Of a stretch of DNA of 64,000 bases, positions 27,798 to 38,300 are shown one piece after another. Position numbers and translations under genes: made by a program. The notes under the pieces are model-generated. The model saw nothing but the letters and a program-made list of their open reading frames with translations, searched no databases and was not told the origin of the DNA. Source of the DNA: Cellvibrio sp. 79 (GTDB taxonomy: Bacteria > Pseudomonadota > Gammaproteobacteria > Pseudomonadales > Cellvibrionaceae); the NCBI GenBank assembly GCA_003056245.1, contig MVDH01000001.1:361028-425027 (forward strand). The letters are read 5' to 3'. The stretch's first letter is position 1. Every line of letters starts with the position of its first letter.

Positions 27798-28460
27798 TCA
27801 GGAAATTTGCAGGCGATAACCCACACCGTACACGGAATGGATAATATCGTCATTACAAATAGGTTGTAATTTTTTGCGTAATTTGGTGATGTGCGAATCC
27901 ATGGTTCGATCGCTAACAATGCGATGATCGGTGTACGCATTTTTCAATAAAGTATCGCGCGAAATCACCCGTTGTTTATTCAGTAATAAAGTTTCCAGGA
28001 TACGAAATTCAATACTGGTTAATTCAACGCATTGATCGCCCACGCACGCATATTGGCGTTCTTTATCCAGCCGCAAACCGTCTTCTTCGGCGGTCTCTGT
28101 TTTACCGGTGCGACGTAATACCGCTTTTACACGCGCTACCACTTCACGTGGACTGAATGGTTTGCAAATATAATCATCAGCACCCAATTCCAGCCCCAGT
28201 AAACGATCAATTTCTTCCACCTTAGCGGTGGTCATAATTATAGGGACTTGTGACGTTTTGCGTACTTCCTGGCAAATGCTTAAACCATCGCGTTTTGGCA
28301 ACATTAAATCCAGCAATACCAAATCCCATTTTTCGGTGAGGATTTTTTGCAGCGCCAGTTCACCATCGCTGACCAGTGTCGCCGCAAAATTTTCGCTGGT
28401 GAGGTAGTCTTGTAAAATTTCACCCAGATCAATCTCATCTTCCACAATCAAAATATTCAT
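27798..28460 (-). CDS. OmpR-family response regulator, BaeR-like
   Basis: 220 residues: a receiver domain at 1-120 with acceptor Asp51 (VLLDLMLP) and a winged-helix DNA-binding domain at about 130-218 (DRTMDSHITKLRKKL, GVGYRLQIS). The signature EEIDRLLGLELGADDYICKPFSPREVVARVK is nearly identical to E. coli BaeR. It overlaps the kinase gene by 4 bases (ATGA), so they are one operon, the kinase first. BaeSR responds to envelope stress and controls drug efflux in E. coli; no efflux gene is adjacent here, so the regulon is unknown. Confidence 0.92.
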   Translation of the reverse strand: MNILIVEDEIDLGEILQDYLTSENFAATLVSDGELALQKILTEKWDLVLLDLMLPKRDGLSICQEVRKTSQVPIIMTTAKVEEIDRLLGLELGADDYICKPFSPREVVARVKAVLRRTGKTETAEEDGLRLDKERQYACVGDQCVELTSIEFRILETLLLNKQRVISRDTLLKNAYTDHRIVSDRTMDSHITKLRKKLQPICNDDIIHSVYGVGYRLQIS

Positions 28461-29968
28461 GCTGATACCTGTAATGGCAAAGTCACTGTAATTTTCAAGC
28501 CGCCGAGCTCGCTGTTGCTAATTCTGATTTGTCCTTCATGCGCTTCCACAATGTTGCGACAAATACTCAGACCCAAACCGGCGCCACCCGTTTCACGGCT
28601 GCGTGAGGATTCCGCGCGATAAAGCCGTTCAAATAATTTTTCATGGAGATCAGCATCAACGCCGGGAGCAGAATCATCAATTACCAGAACGGCAGCACTG
28701 TCTGTTTTGCTGAGGGATATTTTAATCCGTCCCGGGGCTTCGGTGTAATTGATGCTGTTATTCAATAAATTCAAAAGCAATTGTTGTAATCGTTCTGCAT
28801 CGGCGAAAATCCACAACGGCTCTTTGCTGATATGTTGCTCCAATATCAAACCTGCCTGGGTAAGTTTGTCTTGCAGCGAGGCACTGGTTTCCTCGAGGAT
28901 TTCGCTAAAATCACAGTCCTGTTTGCGGTAGCTCATTGCACCTATATCGGTGAGCGATAATTGATATAAATCATTAATCAGGCTTGCAAGGCGCGTCGCA
29001 TGTTTTTGCAAGCGTGCGATAGCTTTTGCATCAAATTTACGAACGCCATCTTCCAATGCTTCAAGGTCTGCTTTCAACACGGCAAGTGGCGTGCGCAATT
29101 CATGGGAAATATCGGCAACCCAGCGTTTGCGCGCTTGTTCCGTTTGTTCCAATGTGTGGGCTAAATGGTTAAGGTGTTCTGCGAGTGTCGAAATTTCATC
29201 TTGCCCCTTGGGCGTGAGCCGCTGTTGATAATCGCCGCTACTTAAACGTTGCACGTGAGCTGCCAGTCGCTTGACACGTTGGGTCAGCAAATAAGACAAC
29301 GGAATTGCACAACCTAATGCAATCACCAGGGCAACCATTGCCATAATTAAAAAATGATTTTGTTGGCGTTTGGCGAATTCGTTATCGCGTAAATCACGCA
29401 AGGCTGGATTCATGGGCGTGCCTAGATAACCAATACATTTTTCTTCTCCATCGACAGTAATGTACAGGTCGCTATAGAAATAAGTTTCGTTGCGCCATTT
29501 TTTTCCCGCGATAACTTTCTTTTTTTCATTAAGCAACACAAAACGTTTATAGGGTTGATGCCGCAAGAAGTCATCCATGTCTTGTGGCGCACGATCACGA
29601 TTGCCTTTGGTGTCACGATGAATAAAAAAACGTTCTTGTCCGTTGTCAGGATCATTGTTGCTAAATTCCGGTGGTAGCGGAAATGGAATGGGGCGCTCAC
29701 CACGCTCACGTAAATTTGCTCCGTATTGCCACACAAATAATTCCCAGTAATTACGATTTACCTTGAATGCATCCCAATTGCCCGCCATGCGATACTGACG
29801 CTCCAGTGCGTTAATAAGCCGGGCGTTGCGTGCGGTTTCTTTTTGCTCCATGTAATGATTAAAACCGCGTTCAAAACTCAAGCGCGAATATAAAAATAAT
29901 CCGCTGGTTAACAACACGGCAAAGAAGGCAAACACCAAAAATACTTGTATGCGTAAATTGAATTTCAC
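28457..29968 (-). CDS. Sensor histidine kinase, BaeS-like
   Basis: 503 residues from the GTG at 29968 (VKFNLRIQ), which lines up with the BaeS start (MKFWRPGI); a longer frame upstream encodes no family-like sequence. TM1 at about 8-28, a periplasmic sensor at about 30-205, TM2 at about 207-228, HAMP at about 229-282, HisKA with the H-box ISHELRTPLAVLKADLEAL, N-box LLNLLNNSINYT, then DSAPGV and GGAGLGLSICRNIVEAHEG. The sensor domain is about 60 residues longer than in BaeS and rich in charged residues, so the input signal may differ. First gene of the pair. Confidence 0.92.
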   Translation of the reverse strand: MKFNLRIQVFLVFAFFAVLLTSGLFLYSRLSFERGFNHYMEQKETARNARLINALERQYRMAGNWDAFKVNRNYWELFVWQYGANLRERGERPIPFPLPPEFSNNDPDNGQERFFIHRDTKGNRDRAPQDMDDFLRHQPYKRFVLLNEKKKVIAGKKWRNETYFYSDLYITVDGEEKCIGYLGTPMNPALRDLRDNEFAKRQQNHFLIMAMVALVIALGCAIPLSYLLTQRVKRLAAHVQRLSSGDYQQRLTPKGQDEISTLAEHLNHLAHTLEQTEQARKRWVADISHELRTPLAVLKADLEALEDGVRKFDAKAIARLQKHATRLASLINDLYQLSLTDIGAMSYRKQDCDFSEILEETSASLQDKLTQAGLILEQHISKEPLWIFADAERLQQLLLNLLNNSINYTEAPGRIKISLSKTDSAAVLVIDDSAPGVDADLHEKLFERLYRAESSRSRETGGAGLGLSICRNIVEAHEGQIRISNSELGGLKITVTLPLQVSA

Positions 29969-30206
29969 TGTGACTGGCAACCTTTTAGTGTCGGGGTAAT
30001 AGACAGGAGATATGGACAGAATATGCAAAATTGCCGGTTTGGCAAACCCGGGGAGATTGGCCTGCCCGCAATGACTGGGGTAAAATGCCAATACTTGAGC
30101 AAATTACTCGGATATACCGGCTTGCCTGTTGTTCCGGAAACAGTGTTGAAGAGAGCTAATCCCTTAACGAGATTCAGTCCCACGCAGATTATCGAGGTAG
30201 ATAAAG

Positions 30207-30524
30207 ATGGACACGTTAGAAACGATCAAGCAACAAATCAGTGAAAACGCGGTGATCCTGTATATGAAAGGCTCGCCCAGCGCCCCGCAATGCGGTTTTT
30301 CCATGCGTGCTTCACAAGCCTTGATGGCATGCGGGCAGCGTTTTGCGTATGTAGATATTTTGACCAACCCGGACATTCGCAGCGAACTGCCCAAATTTGC
30401 CAATTGGCCAACGTTCCCTCAATTGTGGGTGAAAGGTGAGCTGATTGGCGGTTGTGACATAGTGACCGAGATGCACGAGAAGGGTGAGTTGAAGCCCCTG
30501 ATCGATGCGGCTGTTGCGGAATAA
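30207..30524 (+). CDS. grxD: Monothiol glutaredoxin (Grx4/GrxD)
   Basis: 105 residues, aligned throughout with E. coli GrxD. Active site CGFS with Cys29; WPTFPQLWVKGELIGGCDI is the glutathione-binding region. Proteins of this type bind a [2Fe-2S] cluster with glutathione as homodimers or with BolA and deliver Fe-S clusters. Cytoplasmic. Single-gene unit divergent from the BaeS-like kinase, with 238 bases between them. Confidence 0.96.
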   Translation: MDTLETIKQQISENAVILYMKGSPSAPQCGFSMRASQALMACGQRFAYVDILTNPDIRSELPKFANWPTFPQLWVKGELIGGCDIVTEMHEKGELKPLIDAAVAE

Positions 30525-30588
30525 CACAGCGGGCGGCTTCTTATCATCACGGGAAGTCGCCACCTCCTCCTGAATATCCCTCTTTTGA

Positions 30589-30888
30589 TTAAGCCAGCGC
30601 AAAAAACAGCAATACCGCAGCACCTATCAGGCTAATTGCACACAGTGACAAGCCAATAAAGCGTTGCCGTGCGCGCTTTGCATCGTCATTTTGATCCTGT
30701 AATTCGTGGGCACGCCAAGCGAGTGCTTTGGATTTTTCCAATTTTGTTCGCACCTGCAGCAGGGCTTCAATATCTTCCTTCAATTGCTGGCTTGGGTCTG
30801 TGCGATGCTCTTGTTCGAGCTGTTTGAGTTTTTTATCCAGTTGCGCGAGCTTGATGTCCAGCGCGGCGGATACCTGGCGAATTTGCAT
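30589..30888 (-). CDS. Small coiled-coil protein with C-terminal membrane anchor
   Basis: 99 residues from the ATG at 30888 (MQIRQVSAALD); a GTG ten codons upstream abuts a purine run and is less likely. Residues 1-70 are highly charged and helical with heptad-like spacing (LAQLDKKLKQLEQEH, LLQVRTKLEKSKALAWRAHELQ). Residues 77-98 form one hydrophobic segment (FIGLSLCAISLIGAAVLLFFALA), giving a tail-anchored topology. No family name recognised. Convergent with grxD, divergent from corA. Confidence 0.6.
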   Translation of the reverse strand: MQIRQVSAALDIKLAQLDKKLKQLEQEHRTDPSQQLKEDIEALLQVRTKLEKSKALAWRAHELQDQNDDAKRARQRFIGLSLCAISLIGAAVLLFFALA

Positions 30889-31085
30889 AGCGAATGCTCT
30901 GGAAAATGATCGATTCACCTTAGCAGAAGCCGGATTTTTTTGCTGGCTTCATAATCAGCATATCGATTTATGGATAAAACCTAATAAAATACTTTAAGTT
31001 TTAACGACCTGTGCTATAAACCTGCCAGCTTTCGCGTCCGGCTTGTTGTTAAAAGCTGACTTGTTATTAGAGGAGAACAGCACCC

Positions 31086-32042
31086 ATGTTGAGAATGTTT
31101 AAAGTACAAGGTAATGCGCTGCGCGAGGATAAGCAGCCGGATGAGAATACCCGCCTTGCGCTGAATAACGCTCTCTGGATTGATGCCCGTGAACCCTCTG
31201 ATGAAGAGCGTGAAGAGCTGAATACCTTTTTGCGTGCTGAGTTACCGGAATCTGATGATGTGGAAGAGATTGAATTCTCCGCACGTTATTTTCAGGATGG
31301 TGTCGGTATCCATGTTCACTCCCTGTTTCTCGCTCCCGGTGAGTCCGGCCGCCACAGTACTGCGACTGTCGCATTTATTTTGCAAGATAAACGCCTGATC
31401 ACTGTGCGCGATGGCGATCTGGCGGACTTTCGCTTGCTGCGTATGCGCGCCCGCGCAGGTCATGTGCATGTCGCATCATCGCAGGATTTGCTGGTCACCA
31501 TATTCGAGCAGAAAGTGGAAAACCTTGCGGATGCGCTCGAAGACATCCATCGCAAGCTTGAAGAAGTCAGCCATATGGTGCTGGAGGATAAAGAAGCGGA
31601 ACTGGAAGATGCGATTGACCAGCTTGCTAAATTGGAAGATAGCAATGGAAAAATCCGTTTGTGCCTGATGGACACCCAGCGCTCAATTTCCTTTTTGCAG
31701 CGTCACCTGCGTGAGTCGTTCGAGTTGCAGGAAACCGCCCGCGAGATCAAGCGTGACGTAGATACGCTAATGTCACACACCGCTTTCCTGTTCGACAAGA
31801 TCAACTTCCTGATGGACTCAACCCAGGGTTTTATCAATATCGAACAGAACCAGATCATCAAGATCTTCTCCATCGCTGCCATGGTGTTCCTGCCTCCAAC
31901 TGTGGTTGCGAGCGCTTACGGGATGAACTTTGAATACATCCCCCATTCGGATTGGAAGTATGGGTTTGTGGTTGCGGTTTTATTGATGTTGCTATCGGCA
32001 ATATTGCCTTATTGGTATTTCAAGCGCAAAGACTGGCTGTAA
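31086..32042 (+). CDS. corA: Magnesium/cobalt transport protein CorA
   Basis: 318 residues with ribosome binding site AGAGGAG before ATG. The large N-terminal cytoplasmic domain (about 1-250) is followed by two membrane helices; the loop after TM1 has the selectivity motif YGMNF. The end (PYWYFKRKDWL) and the stretch FINIEQNQIIKIFSIAAMVFLPPTVVAS match E. coli CorA nearly residue for residue. It forms a pentameric inner-membrane channel for Mg2+ (also Co2+, Ni2+). Single gene closed by the terminator at 32066. Confidence 0.96.
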   Translation: MLRMFKVQGNALREDKQPDENTRLALNNALWIDAREPSDEEREELNTFLRAELPESDDVEEIEFSARYFQDGVGIHVHSLFLAPGESGRHSTATVAFILQDKRLITVRDGDLADFRLLRMRARAGHVHVASSQDLLVTIFEQKVENLADALEDIHRKLEEVSHMVLEDKEAELEDAIDQLAKLEDSNGKIRLCLMDTQRSISFLQRHLRESFELQETAREIKRDVDTLMSHTAFLFDKINFLMDSTQGFINIEQNQIIKIFSIAAMVFLPPTVVASAYGMNFEYIPHSDWKYGFVVAVLLMLLSAILPYWYFKRKDWL

Positions 32043-32065
32043 GCAAGATAAGCCTGAATTTCGAA

Positions 32066-32097
32066 AAAGTCGTGAAGCCTGCTTCACGGCTTTTTTT
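32066..32097 (+). terminator. Rho-independent terminator after corA
   Basis: Arms CGTGAAGC (32072-32079) and GCTTCACG (32082-32089) with a CT loop, then GC and a run of seven T. Confidence 0.92.
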
Positions 32098-32215
32098 ATG
32101 GCTGATAACGCTGCCAAGGTAAGTCTGTGTAAAAAAGTTACGTTCCCTAGTGTTATGGCTTTATTTGGCGCCAAAATACACTAGGATTGATTCAGGTGTA
32201 GTACAACGGCAGGCA

Positions 32216-33298
32216 ATGGCATTGAGCGTAAAAGAAGAGACTGGCAGAGGTTTAAGCTTTGTAAAACGAGTTTATCCCGCGCGCGCGTTAGGGTTGGGGT
32301 TGGGAGCGCTGGCTGTGGGGGCGGCACTGCTTCCTCAGCAATACCATCCGGTATTTTGGGCGTTATGGGCGCTTAACGGATTTATCTGGCCGCATCTGGC
32401 GTACTTCAAGGCATTGCGCAGCCCAACGCCTTTTCAAACCGAGCGGCGGCACTTGTTGTTTGATAGCAGTAGCGGCGGGTTTTGGGTTGCCGCCATGGGC
32501 TTCAATCCCCTTGCTAGCTGCATGATCATTATGATGCTGTGGATGAACAACATCGCTGCTGGTGGTGTGCGGTTATTTCTCAAGGGTGTGGGTAGTAGTC
32601 TGGCGGGTTTGATAGCGGGTTTGCTGATATTTGGTTGGCACCCCAACCTTGAGAGTGACCAGCTGATAATCTTTTCATGTTTGCCTATGCTCATTGCTTA
32701 TCCGGTCGCAATTGGCTCTATCACTTATCGCCTGGCGATCCAATTACACAAGCAAAAAGAATTGCTTAAGCAATTGAGCCGGGTTGATGGGCTGACCGGA
32801 CTCTACAATCGCCATTACTGGGAAACTCGTGTCACCGATTTGATGGCGATGGTTAAACGCACGGCCCAACCGCTGTCCTTGATTTTGCTTGATGTAGACC
32901 ATTTCAAATCCATTAATGACACTCATGGGCACCTTGCCGGTGACCAGGTATTGCAGCAGCTCGCCCGTTTGCTGCGATTGAATTTACGTGAAAGTGAACT
33001 GTTAGGGCGTTATGGCGGTGAGGAGTTTGCACTGGTGTTACCCAACACGGGTAAAGAAGCCGCCTATGCAACAGCTGAACGGTTGCGACGTGTGGTGCAG
33101 GTTGCTCATTTCAACTCTGATAGAGGGGCTGGTGATTTGAAATGCACAATTAGCCTGGGGGTAGCTAGTTATCACACCGGCTTTCAGGACTACAACGACT
33201 GGTTCCGCGCTGCGGATGGCGCGCTTTATACTGCCAAGGAGCAAGGGAGAAATAGAACTGTGTCCGCTGGCGGAGCGACAGACCTTGTCTCAGCTTAA
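32216..33298 (+). CDS. MASE2-type diguanylate cyclase (AdrA/DgcC-like)
   Basis: 360 residues from the ATG at 32216; a GTG-led frame from 32150 adds residues unlike the family and has no ribosome binding site. Residues 15-180 contain about five membrane helices of a MASE2 sensor (ALGLGLGALAVG, VFWALWALNGFIW, YPVAIGSITYRLA). Residues 195-350 form the GGDEF domain: DGLTGLYNRHYWE, DVDHFKSINDTHGHLAGD, and active site GGEEF. The usual inhibitory RxxD five residues before the site reads ESEL, so product inhibition is probably absent. It makes c-di-GMP from two GTP; in enterics AdrA drives cellulose synthesis. Confidence 0.9.
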   Translation: MALSVKEETGRGLSFVKRVYPARALGLGLGALAVGAALLPQQYHPVFWALWALNGFIWPHLAYFKALRSPTPFQTERRHLLFDSSSGGFWVAAMGFNPLASCMIIMMLWMNNIAAGGVRLFLKGVGSSLAGLIAGLLIFGWHPNLESDQLIIFSCLPMLIAYPVAIGSITYRLAIQLHKQKELLKQLSRVDGLTGLYNRHYWETRVTDLMAMVKRTAQPLSLILLDVDHFKSINDTHGHLAGDQVLQQLARLLRLNLRESELLGRYGGEEFALVLPNTGKEAAYATAERLRRVVQVAHFNSDRGAGDLKCTISLGVASYHTGFQDYNDWFRAADGALYTAKEQGRNRTVSAGGATDLVSA

Positions 33299-33303
33299 AA
33301 CGT

Positions 33304-33621
33304 TTATTCCTCGACCCATTCCCAGCGTAGCGGCTGGCCAAAATCATCAAGAATCACTTTTTTGCGCGGTCTGGGTTTTTTAGCTTTCAGGGGCGAGGCA
33401 GGTTTTTTGCGTGCTTCAATGGCGGCGACGACTTCCGGTAAGGGGGTTCGATCTTCGTGGCTGGTGCCTTCAAAAAGCGCGACCAATGGACCGGTAGGGT
33501 CCATGCGACCACTTAGGCCACGTGGAACTTCATTGACCTGGCCGCCGCCATCCAGATACTGGCGGACTTGCTCTTCCAGTTCCTGATGCAGTTGTCGACG
33601 GGTTTTTGTGGGTTTGATCAT
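33304..33621 (-). CDS. Small basic/acidic conserved protein, possibly SutA-like
   Basis: 105 residues from the ATG at 33621 (MIKPTKTRRQLHQELEEQ); the in-frame ATG at 33699 would add residues overlapping the queE promoter area. The segment EEQVRQYLDGGGQVNEVPRGLSG resembles the conserved core of Pseudomonas SutA (FLSRGGKVQEIEPN), an RNA-polymerase-binding regulator of slow growth. The C-terminus is Lys/Arg/Pro-rich, then DDFGQPLRWEWVEE. Similarity covers only one short motif, so SutA-like function is a guess. It converges with the cyclase gene, only 5 bases from its stop. Confidence 0.6.
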   Translation of the reverse strand: MIKPTKTRRQLHQELEEQVRQYLDGGGQVNEVPRGLSGRMDPTGPLVALFEGTSHEDRTPLPEVVAAIEARKKPASPLKAKKPRPRKKVILDDFGQPLRWEWVEE

Positions 33622-33842
33622 GGAATCCAAACGACCTTTTAAGCCAGATAAAGTGGGTAAAAAAACGAGCGCATCAAAAGAAACGCGGCCTGCCAGCATA
33701 ACAGTCTGCTTGCGGGCAGATCAAATTCCCGACAATTAAATCAGGCGTGCGCGGCGTTGCGCGAGTGACGCGCCTCGCATCGGGCGCTACGTTCCGGTAA
33801 ACTGCGCATCTGTTAATCGCCTGCCGTATCCGCGCCCCTGTT

Positions 33843-34493
33843 ATGACCCAAGCCAGCCTTAAAATCACCGAAATCTTCTACTCGCTCCAGGGTGAATCCA
33901 ACACAGTAGGTTTACCTACGGTGTTTGTCCGTCTGACTGGCTGTCCTTTGCGTTGCGGCTATTGTGATTCCGAGTACGCATTCTATGGCGGCGAACGTTT
34001 GTTGCTGGATGAAATCCTCGCGCGCGTTGCAGCCTACAACCCCAAATATATTTGCGTCACCGGCGGCGAGCCTTTGGCCCAGCGTGAATGCCTGACATTA
34101 CTAACCTTGTTGTGTGATGCCGGTTATAGCGTTTCGCTGGAAACCAGTGGAGCGTTACCGGTTGATGATGTGGATCCGCGTGTTGTCAAAGTTATGGATT
34201 TAAAAACCCCTGGCTCCAGTGAGTCCGGGCGCAATCGCTGGGAAAATATTCCACTGCTCAGCGAGCAGGATCAAATTAAATTTGTGATCTGTAATCGTGA
34301 AGATTACGAATGGGCGCGTTTCAAGCTCGATGAATATCAATTAAATACCAGAGTGGCAGAAGTGCTTTTCTCGCCCAGCTTTGGTCAGATAACACCACTG
34401 CAATTGGCTGAATGGATTCTTGCCGATAATTTGCCAGTGCGTTTCCAATTGCAATTGCACAAAATATTGTGGAATGACACTCCCGGTCATTGA
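33843..34493 (+). CDS. queE: 7-carboxy-7-deazaguanine synthase
   Basis: 216 residues. Radical-SAM enzyme converting 6-carboxytetrahydropterin to 7-carboxy-7-deazaguanine in queuosine (preQ0) synthesis. The [4Fe-4S] cysteines are C34, C38 and C41 (CPLRCGYC); the SAM-binding GGEPL (VTGGEPLAQ) follows. It ends in a short loop LHKILWND typical of the proteobacterial type. Cytoplasmic. queC follows on the same strand after 109 bases, as in Pseudomonas. Confidence 0.95.
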   Translation: MTQASLKITEIFYSLQGESNTVGLPTVFVRLTGCPLRCGYCDSEYAFYGGERLLLDEILARVAAYNPKYICVTGGEPLAQRECLTLLTLLCDAGYSVSLETSGALPVDDVDPRVVKVMDLKTPGSSESGRNRWENIPLLSEQDQIKFVICNREDYEWARFKLDEYQLNTRVAEVLFSPSFGQITPLQLAEWILADNLPVRFQLQLHKILWNDTPGH

Positions 34494-34602
34494 TTATTTC
34501 TTTGGACTTTTCTATTTATTCGGACGTTTCTATTTTTTGAGGGCTGGTTTTCTTACTGGTTTCTTATTTTTTTCAGTGCTCTCGTTTTTCAGGTAACTAG
34601 TT

Positions 34603-35280
34603 ATGTCGTACAAAAAAGCTGTGGTGCTTGTTTCCGGTGGTTTGGATTCCACTACTGTCCTGGCCATAGCGCGCAGTGAAGGCTATGAATGCTACTCCAT
34701 GAGTTTTGATTACGGCCAGCGCCATCGCTCGGAATTACTCGCTGCAGAACGCACAGCAAAAGCACTCGGTAGTGCTGATTACAAAGTCATTAAGCTGGAT
34801 TTGCGCTCTATTGGCGGCTCTGCATTAACTGATGAGTCGATCGCTGTACCGGAAGAAGAAACCGGCGGCATTCCAATCACCTATGTTCCGGCACGCAATA
34901 CGATTTTTTTGTCGATTGCATTAGGGTGGGCGGAAGTGTTGGGTTGCGATGATATTTTTATCGGTGTTAATGCGGTGGATTTTTCCGGTTATCCGGATTG
35001 CCGTCCTGAATACATCGCCGCTTACGAAACCATGGCAAACCTTGCTACGCGCGCTGGTGCGCAAGGCAATAAATTACATATTCGCACACCGCTAATTAAA
35101 TTGACCAAGGCGGAAATTATCCAGCAGGGAATTGCGTTGGGGGTGGATTACAGCCTCACAGTTTCCTGTTATCAGGCGAATGATCAGGGTGAGGCCTGCG
35201 GTAAGTGCGATAGTTGTCGCCTGCGTAAAATTGGATTTTTACAAGCGGGTATTGCTGATCCTACACGTTATCGCGCTTGA
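34603..35280 (+). CDS. queC: 7-cyano-7-deazaguanine (preQ0) synthase
   Basis: 225 residues. ATP-dependent conversion of 7-carboxy-7-deazaguanine to preQ0. N-type ATP pyrophosphatase P-loop [11 protein letters not shown] at residues 8-18; the zinc site is formed by the C-terminal cysteines in [17 protein letters not shown]. Ribosome binding site AGGTAA nine bases before ATG. Second gene of queE-queC. In Pseudomonas tRNA-Lys and nadA come next; here a large GGDEF-EAL gene stands between. Confidence 0.96.
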   Translation: MSYKKAVVLVSGGLDSTTVLAIARSEGYECYSMSFDYGQRHRSELLAAERTAKALGSADYKVIKLDLRSIGGSALTDESIAVPEEETGGIPITYVPARNTIFLSIALGWAEVLGCDDIFIGVNAVDFSGYPDCRPEYIAAYETMANLATRAGAQGNKLHIRTPLIKLTKAEIIQQGIALGVDYSLTVSCYQANDQGEACGKCDSCRLRKIGFLQAGIADPTRYRA

Positions 35281-35348
35281 TCAACTGGCAATTTATTTAG
35301 GATCTTTCATTGAAGAAAATTATTTCCAGCAGGCGGATTTTGACGCTA

Positions 35349-38300
35349 CTAGCAATAATTGCGTGCAATTAATTGTTGTTCAAAATCCGCAACCGGCATA
35401 GGTTTACCAAAGAAGTAACCCTGGAACATAGTGCAGCCATTTTGTTCCAGGAACATTTTCTGTTCCTCGGTTTCCACACCTTCGGCAATCACTTGCAAAT
35501 TCATATTTTGCGCCATGGCAATAATCGTGCGCGCGATAATCGCATCGTTGGGATCAATCGCAATATCGCGCACAAAAGTCTGGTCAATTTTCAATTGCCC
35601 CAGCGGTAAACGTTTGAGGTAAGACAGTGATGAATAACCAATACCAAAATCATCCATGGAAAATCCGATCCCTTCATCTTGCAGTTCCTGCATTTTCTCA
35701 ATACTTTGATCGACATTTTTTAACAGAGAGCTTTCTGTGAGTTCCAGCTTTAACAAGCGTGGATTTACACCGCTGGTTTTTACAATCTGTAAAACATCTT
35801 CCACAAAATAAAGTTGATTAAATTGAATCGGGCTTACATTCACCGCGAGGCTCAGGTTGGCGAAGGCGGGGTTGGTGCTCCATTTTTGTAACTGCTCACA
35901 GGCTTGGCGAATAACCTGGCGACCAATATTCACAATCAAACCGGTTTGTTCGGCAACAGGAATAAAATCGGCTGGTGAAACCATACCGTTTACCGGGTGC
36001 AGCCAACGCAATAATAATTCCGCCCCAATGGCTTTGCCTTGATGGTCGATCTGTACTTGATAATAAGGAATTAGCTGTTGATGGGATTCATACGCGGTAC
36101 GCAAATCTGCTTCAATTGCCGCGCGTTTTTCCAGGCGGGATTGCATGTTGGGATCGAAAAACCGAATCGCATTACGACCACTGTCTTTTGCCTGATACAT
36201 AGCAACATCGGCATGACGTAATAAATCATCGATACTGCGTGTTTGCCCTTTAAATAAATTTACACCAATACTGATCGTGCAGTGATAAACCGTTTGCATT
36301 AGCGGGTAGGGAAGGTTGATTAAATCATGCAATTCTTCTGCGCGTTTTTTTGCTTCCATCGCCGCCGCTTCTGCTTCTTCCCCAAGGTTATCAAATACCA
36401 CCACAAATTCATCACCACCCAGGCGTGCAGCCAAATCGGTTGAGCGAATTACGCTGCTGATTCGCTCGGCAACCTGAACGAGCAATTGATCGCCAATATG
36501 ATGGCCGCGGGTATCGTTTAATAATTTAAAGTGGTCGATATCGATAAATAGTAATGCCCCATGTTGATTAACGCGCGCACTTTGCGCGGTCAGTAACTTT
36601 AATCGGTCTTGCAGCATGCGTCGGTTGGGCAGCCGTGTCAGTGGATCAAAAAATGCAAGGTTATAAATTTTTTCCTGATCTTGTGCTCGTCGTAATTCGC
36701 CGCCAATACGATCAGCGAAAATAAGTAACAACGAACTGATTTGTGGGGTAACCGGCATGGGTTGCTCTGCCATAACCATCAGGATACCCACGGGCTTACC
36801 GCTGGCGTTTCGTATACCTACACCCATGTAACTTTCAATCTTTAACGAATAAAAAATTTTATCTTTTGGGTAGCGTTGCTGTACGTTTTCAGTGACAAAA
36901 CAGAGATTTTCCGCTACTACATCGGCGCAAGGTGTATCGTGCAAGGTGTAATTGAAATTTTCCTGCAGCTCTCCATTCTTTAGATAAGTATGCGAGGTTG
37001 CATGATCAGGATCATCCGGATTAATCAGGCTTATCAGCACATGCTCTGCACTAATTGCATCTGCCAGGGCTTTTAATATGGTGACAAAAAAATCCGGTGC
37101 AGAGGCAGCATCGGCGGCGGCGGCAACCAATGCAAGATCGAGCCCTTTACGTTCAGTGATATCCTGTACCGTACCCTGTATAAATGCTTCACCGTTATCA
37201 ATAATCTGGTCACCCTGTAGCTGTAACCAATATTTCTGGTTGGCAATTTCCAGCCTGAGTTCTAATGCGATTGGTTTTTGCGATGTTGCATTTTCATGCA
37301 AAGCATTTTGTAAGCTCTCGTGTTCATCCCGGTGAATAAATTCAGCGATAAAATCGCACATCTTGCCGTGCAGTTTTTCATCGGGAAGTGCAAATATTTC
37401 TTGCATGGACGGGCTAAAGCTATAGATATCGGTAGCGGGGTTCCAGCTCCAGTGAGCAACACGTGCCATAAGTTGCGCGCTTTTCAGGCGCTGCTCACTT
37501 TGACGCAAAGCACTTTCAATTTGTTTACGCTCTGCCAATTCCTGTTCAACTTGCAATAACGCTTTGCGTTGCGGACCAAGGTCGATATCAAGGCAATACA
37601 TTTCCTTATAATCCGGCGCATCAATAAGTACATGATTGGAATAAACCCAAACTTCTTTGCCATCTTTTCCAATCAATGCTAATTCACCGGAAGGTATAGC
37701 GGCATCTTTTTCGTGCCAGTCCTCAATGCCCTGATGAACTATATCGCGCATAAATTCCGGGATAATTAAATCTTCCAGTTTTCTTCCCATTGCTTCAGCG
37801 GCGCTAAAACCGTAGAGATCTTCGCTGGCTTTATTCCAGAAGATAACTTCATGAAAGCGGTTGTAGCCTTGTACGGCAATGTTGCGCGTGGTTTCGAAAA
37901 TATTGCGGAAGCGTTGTTCGTTGGCGAGATCGGTTTGGTGAGTGTGTACACGCTTGGTGATATCGCGCGCGAGGCAAATAAAGCGATCATCTTCGCGGCG
38001 CAATGCCGGGCGTTTGGCGATTGACAGCTCGTACCAGAAAATCTGGCCGTCCTGTTCAATCATTATGCTTTTCCCTTGGGATATGCCCCAATTATCTGCT
38101 TCTCCCAAGGCGCTTATCCATACCGACACTGAACTTGATGATAGTGTTTCGGAAAGATTTTTCCCCAATAGTACTGGTGCAGATAGGGTGTGGTGTTCGT
38201 TGCCACCATTAAACGAAATGACTTGCCCTTCGCGATCTATTTCAAACAGCAAGTCGGGAATCGCATGAAGCACTGCTTCCAGATATTGCTTTTGTTGTTC

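Noticed and set aside
31026-31058. Possible Mg2+ riboswitch in the corA leader.
   Set aside because: Only a 7-base stem (CAGCTTT/AAAGCTG) is seen in a short leader; no riboswitch core could be recognised.
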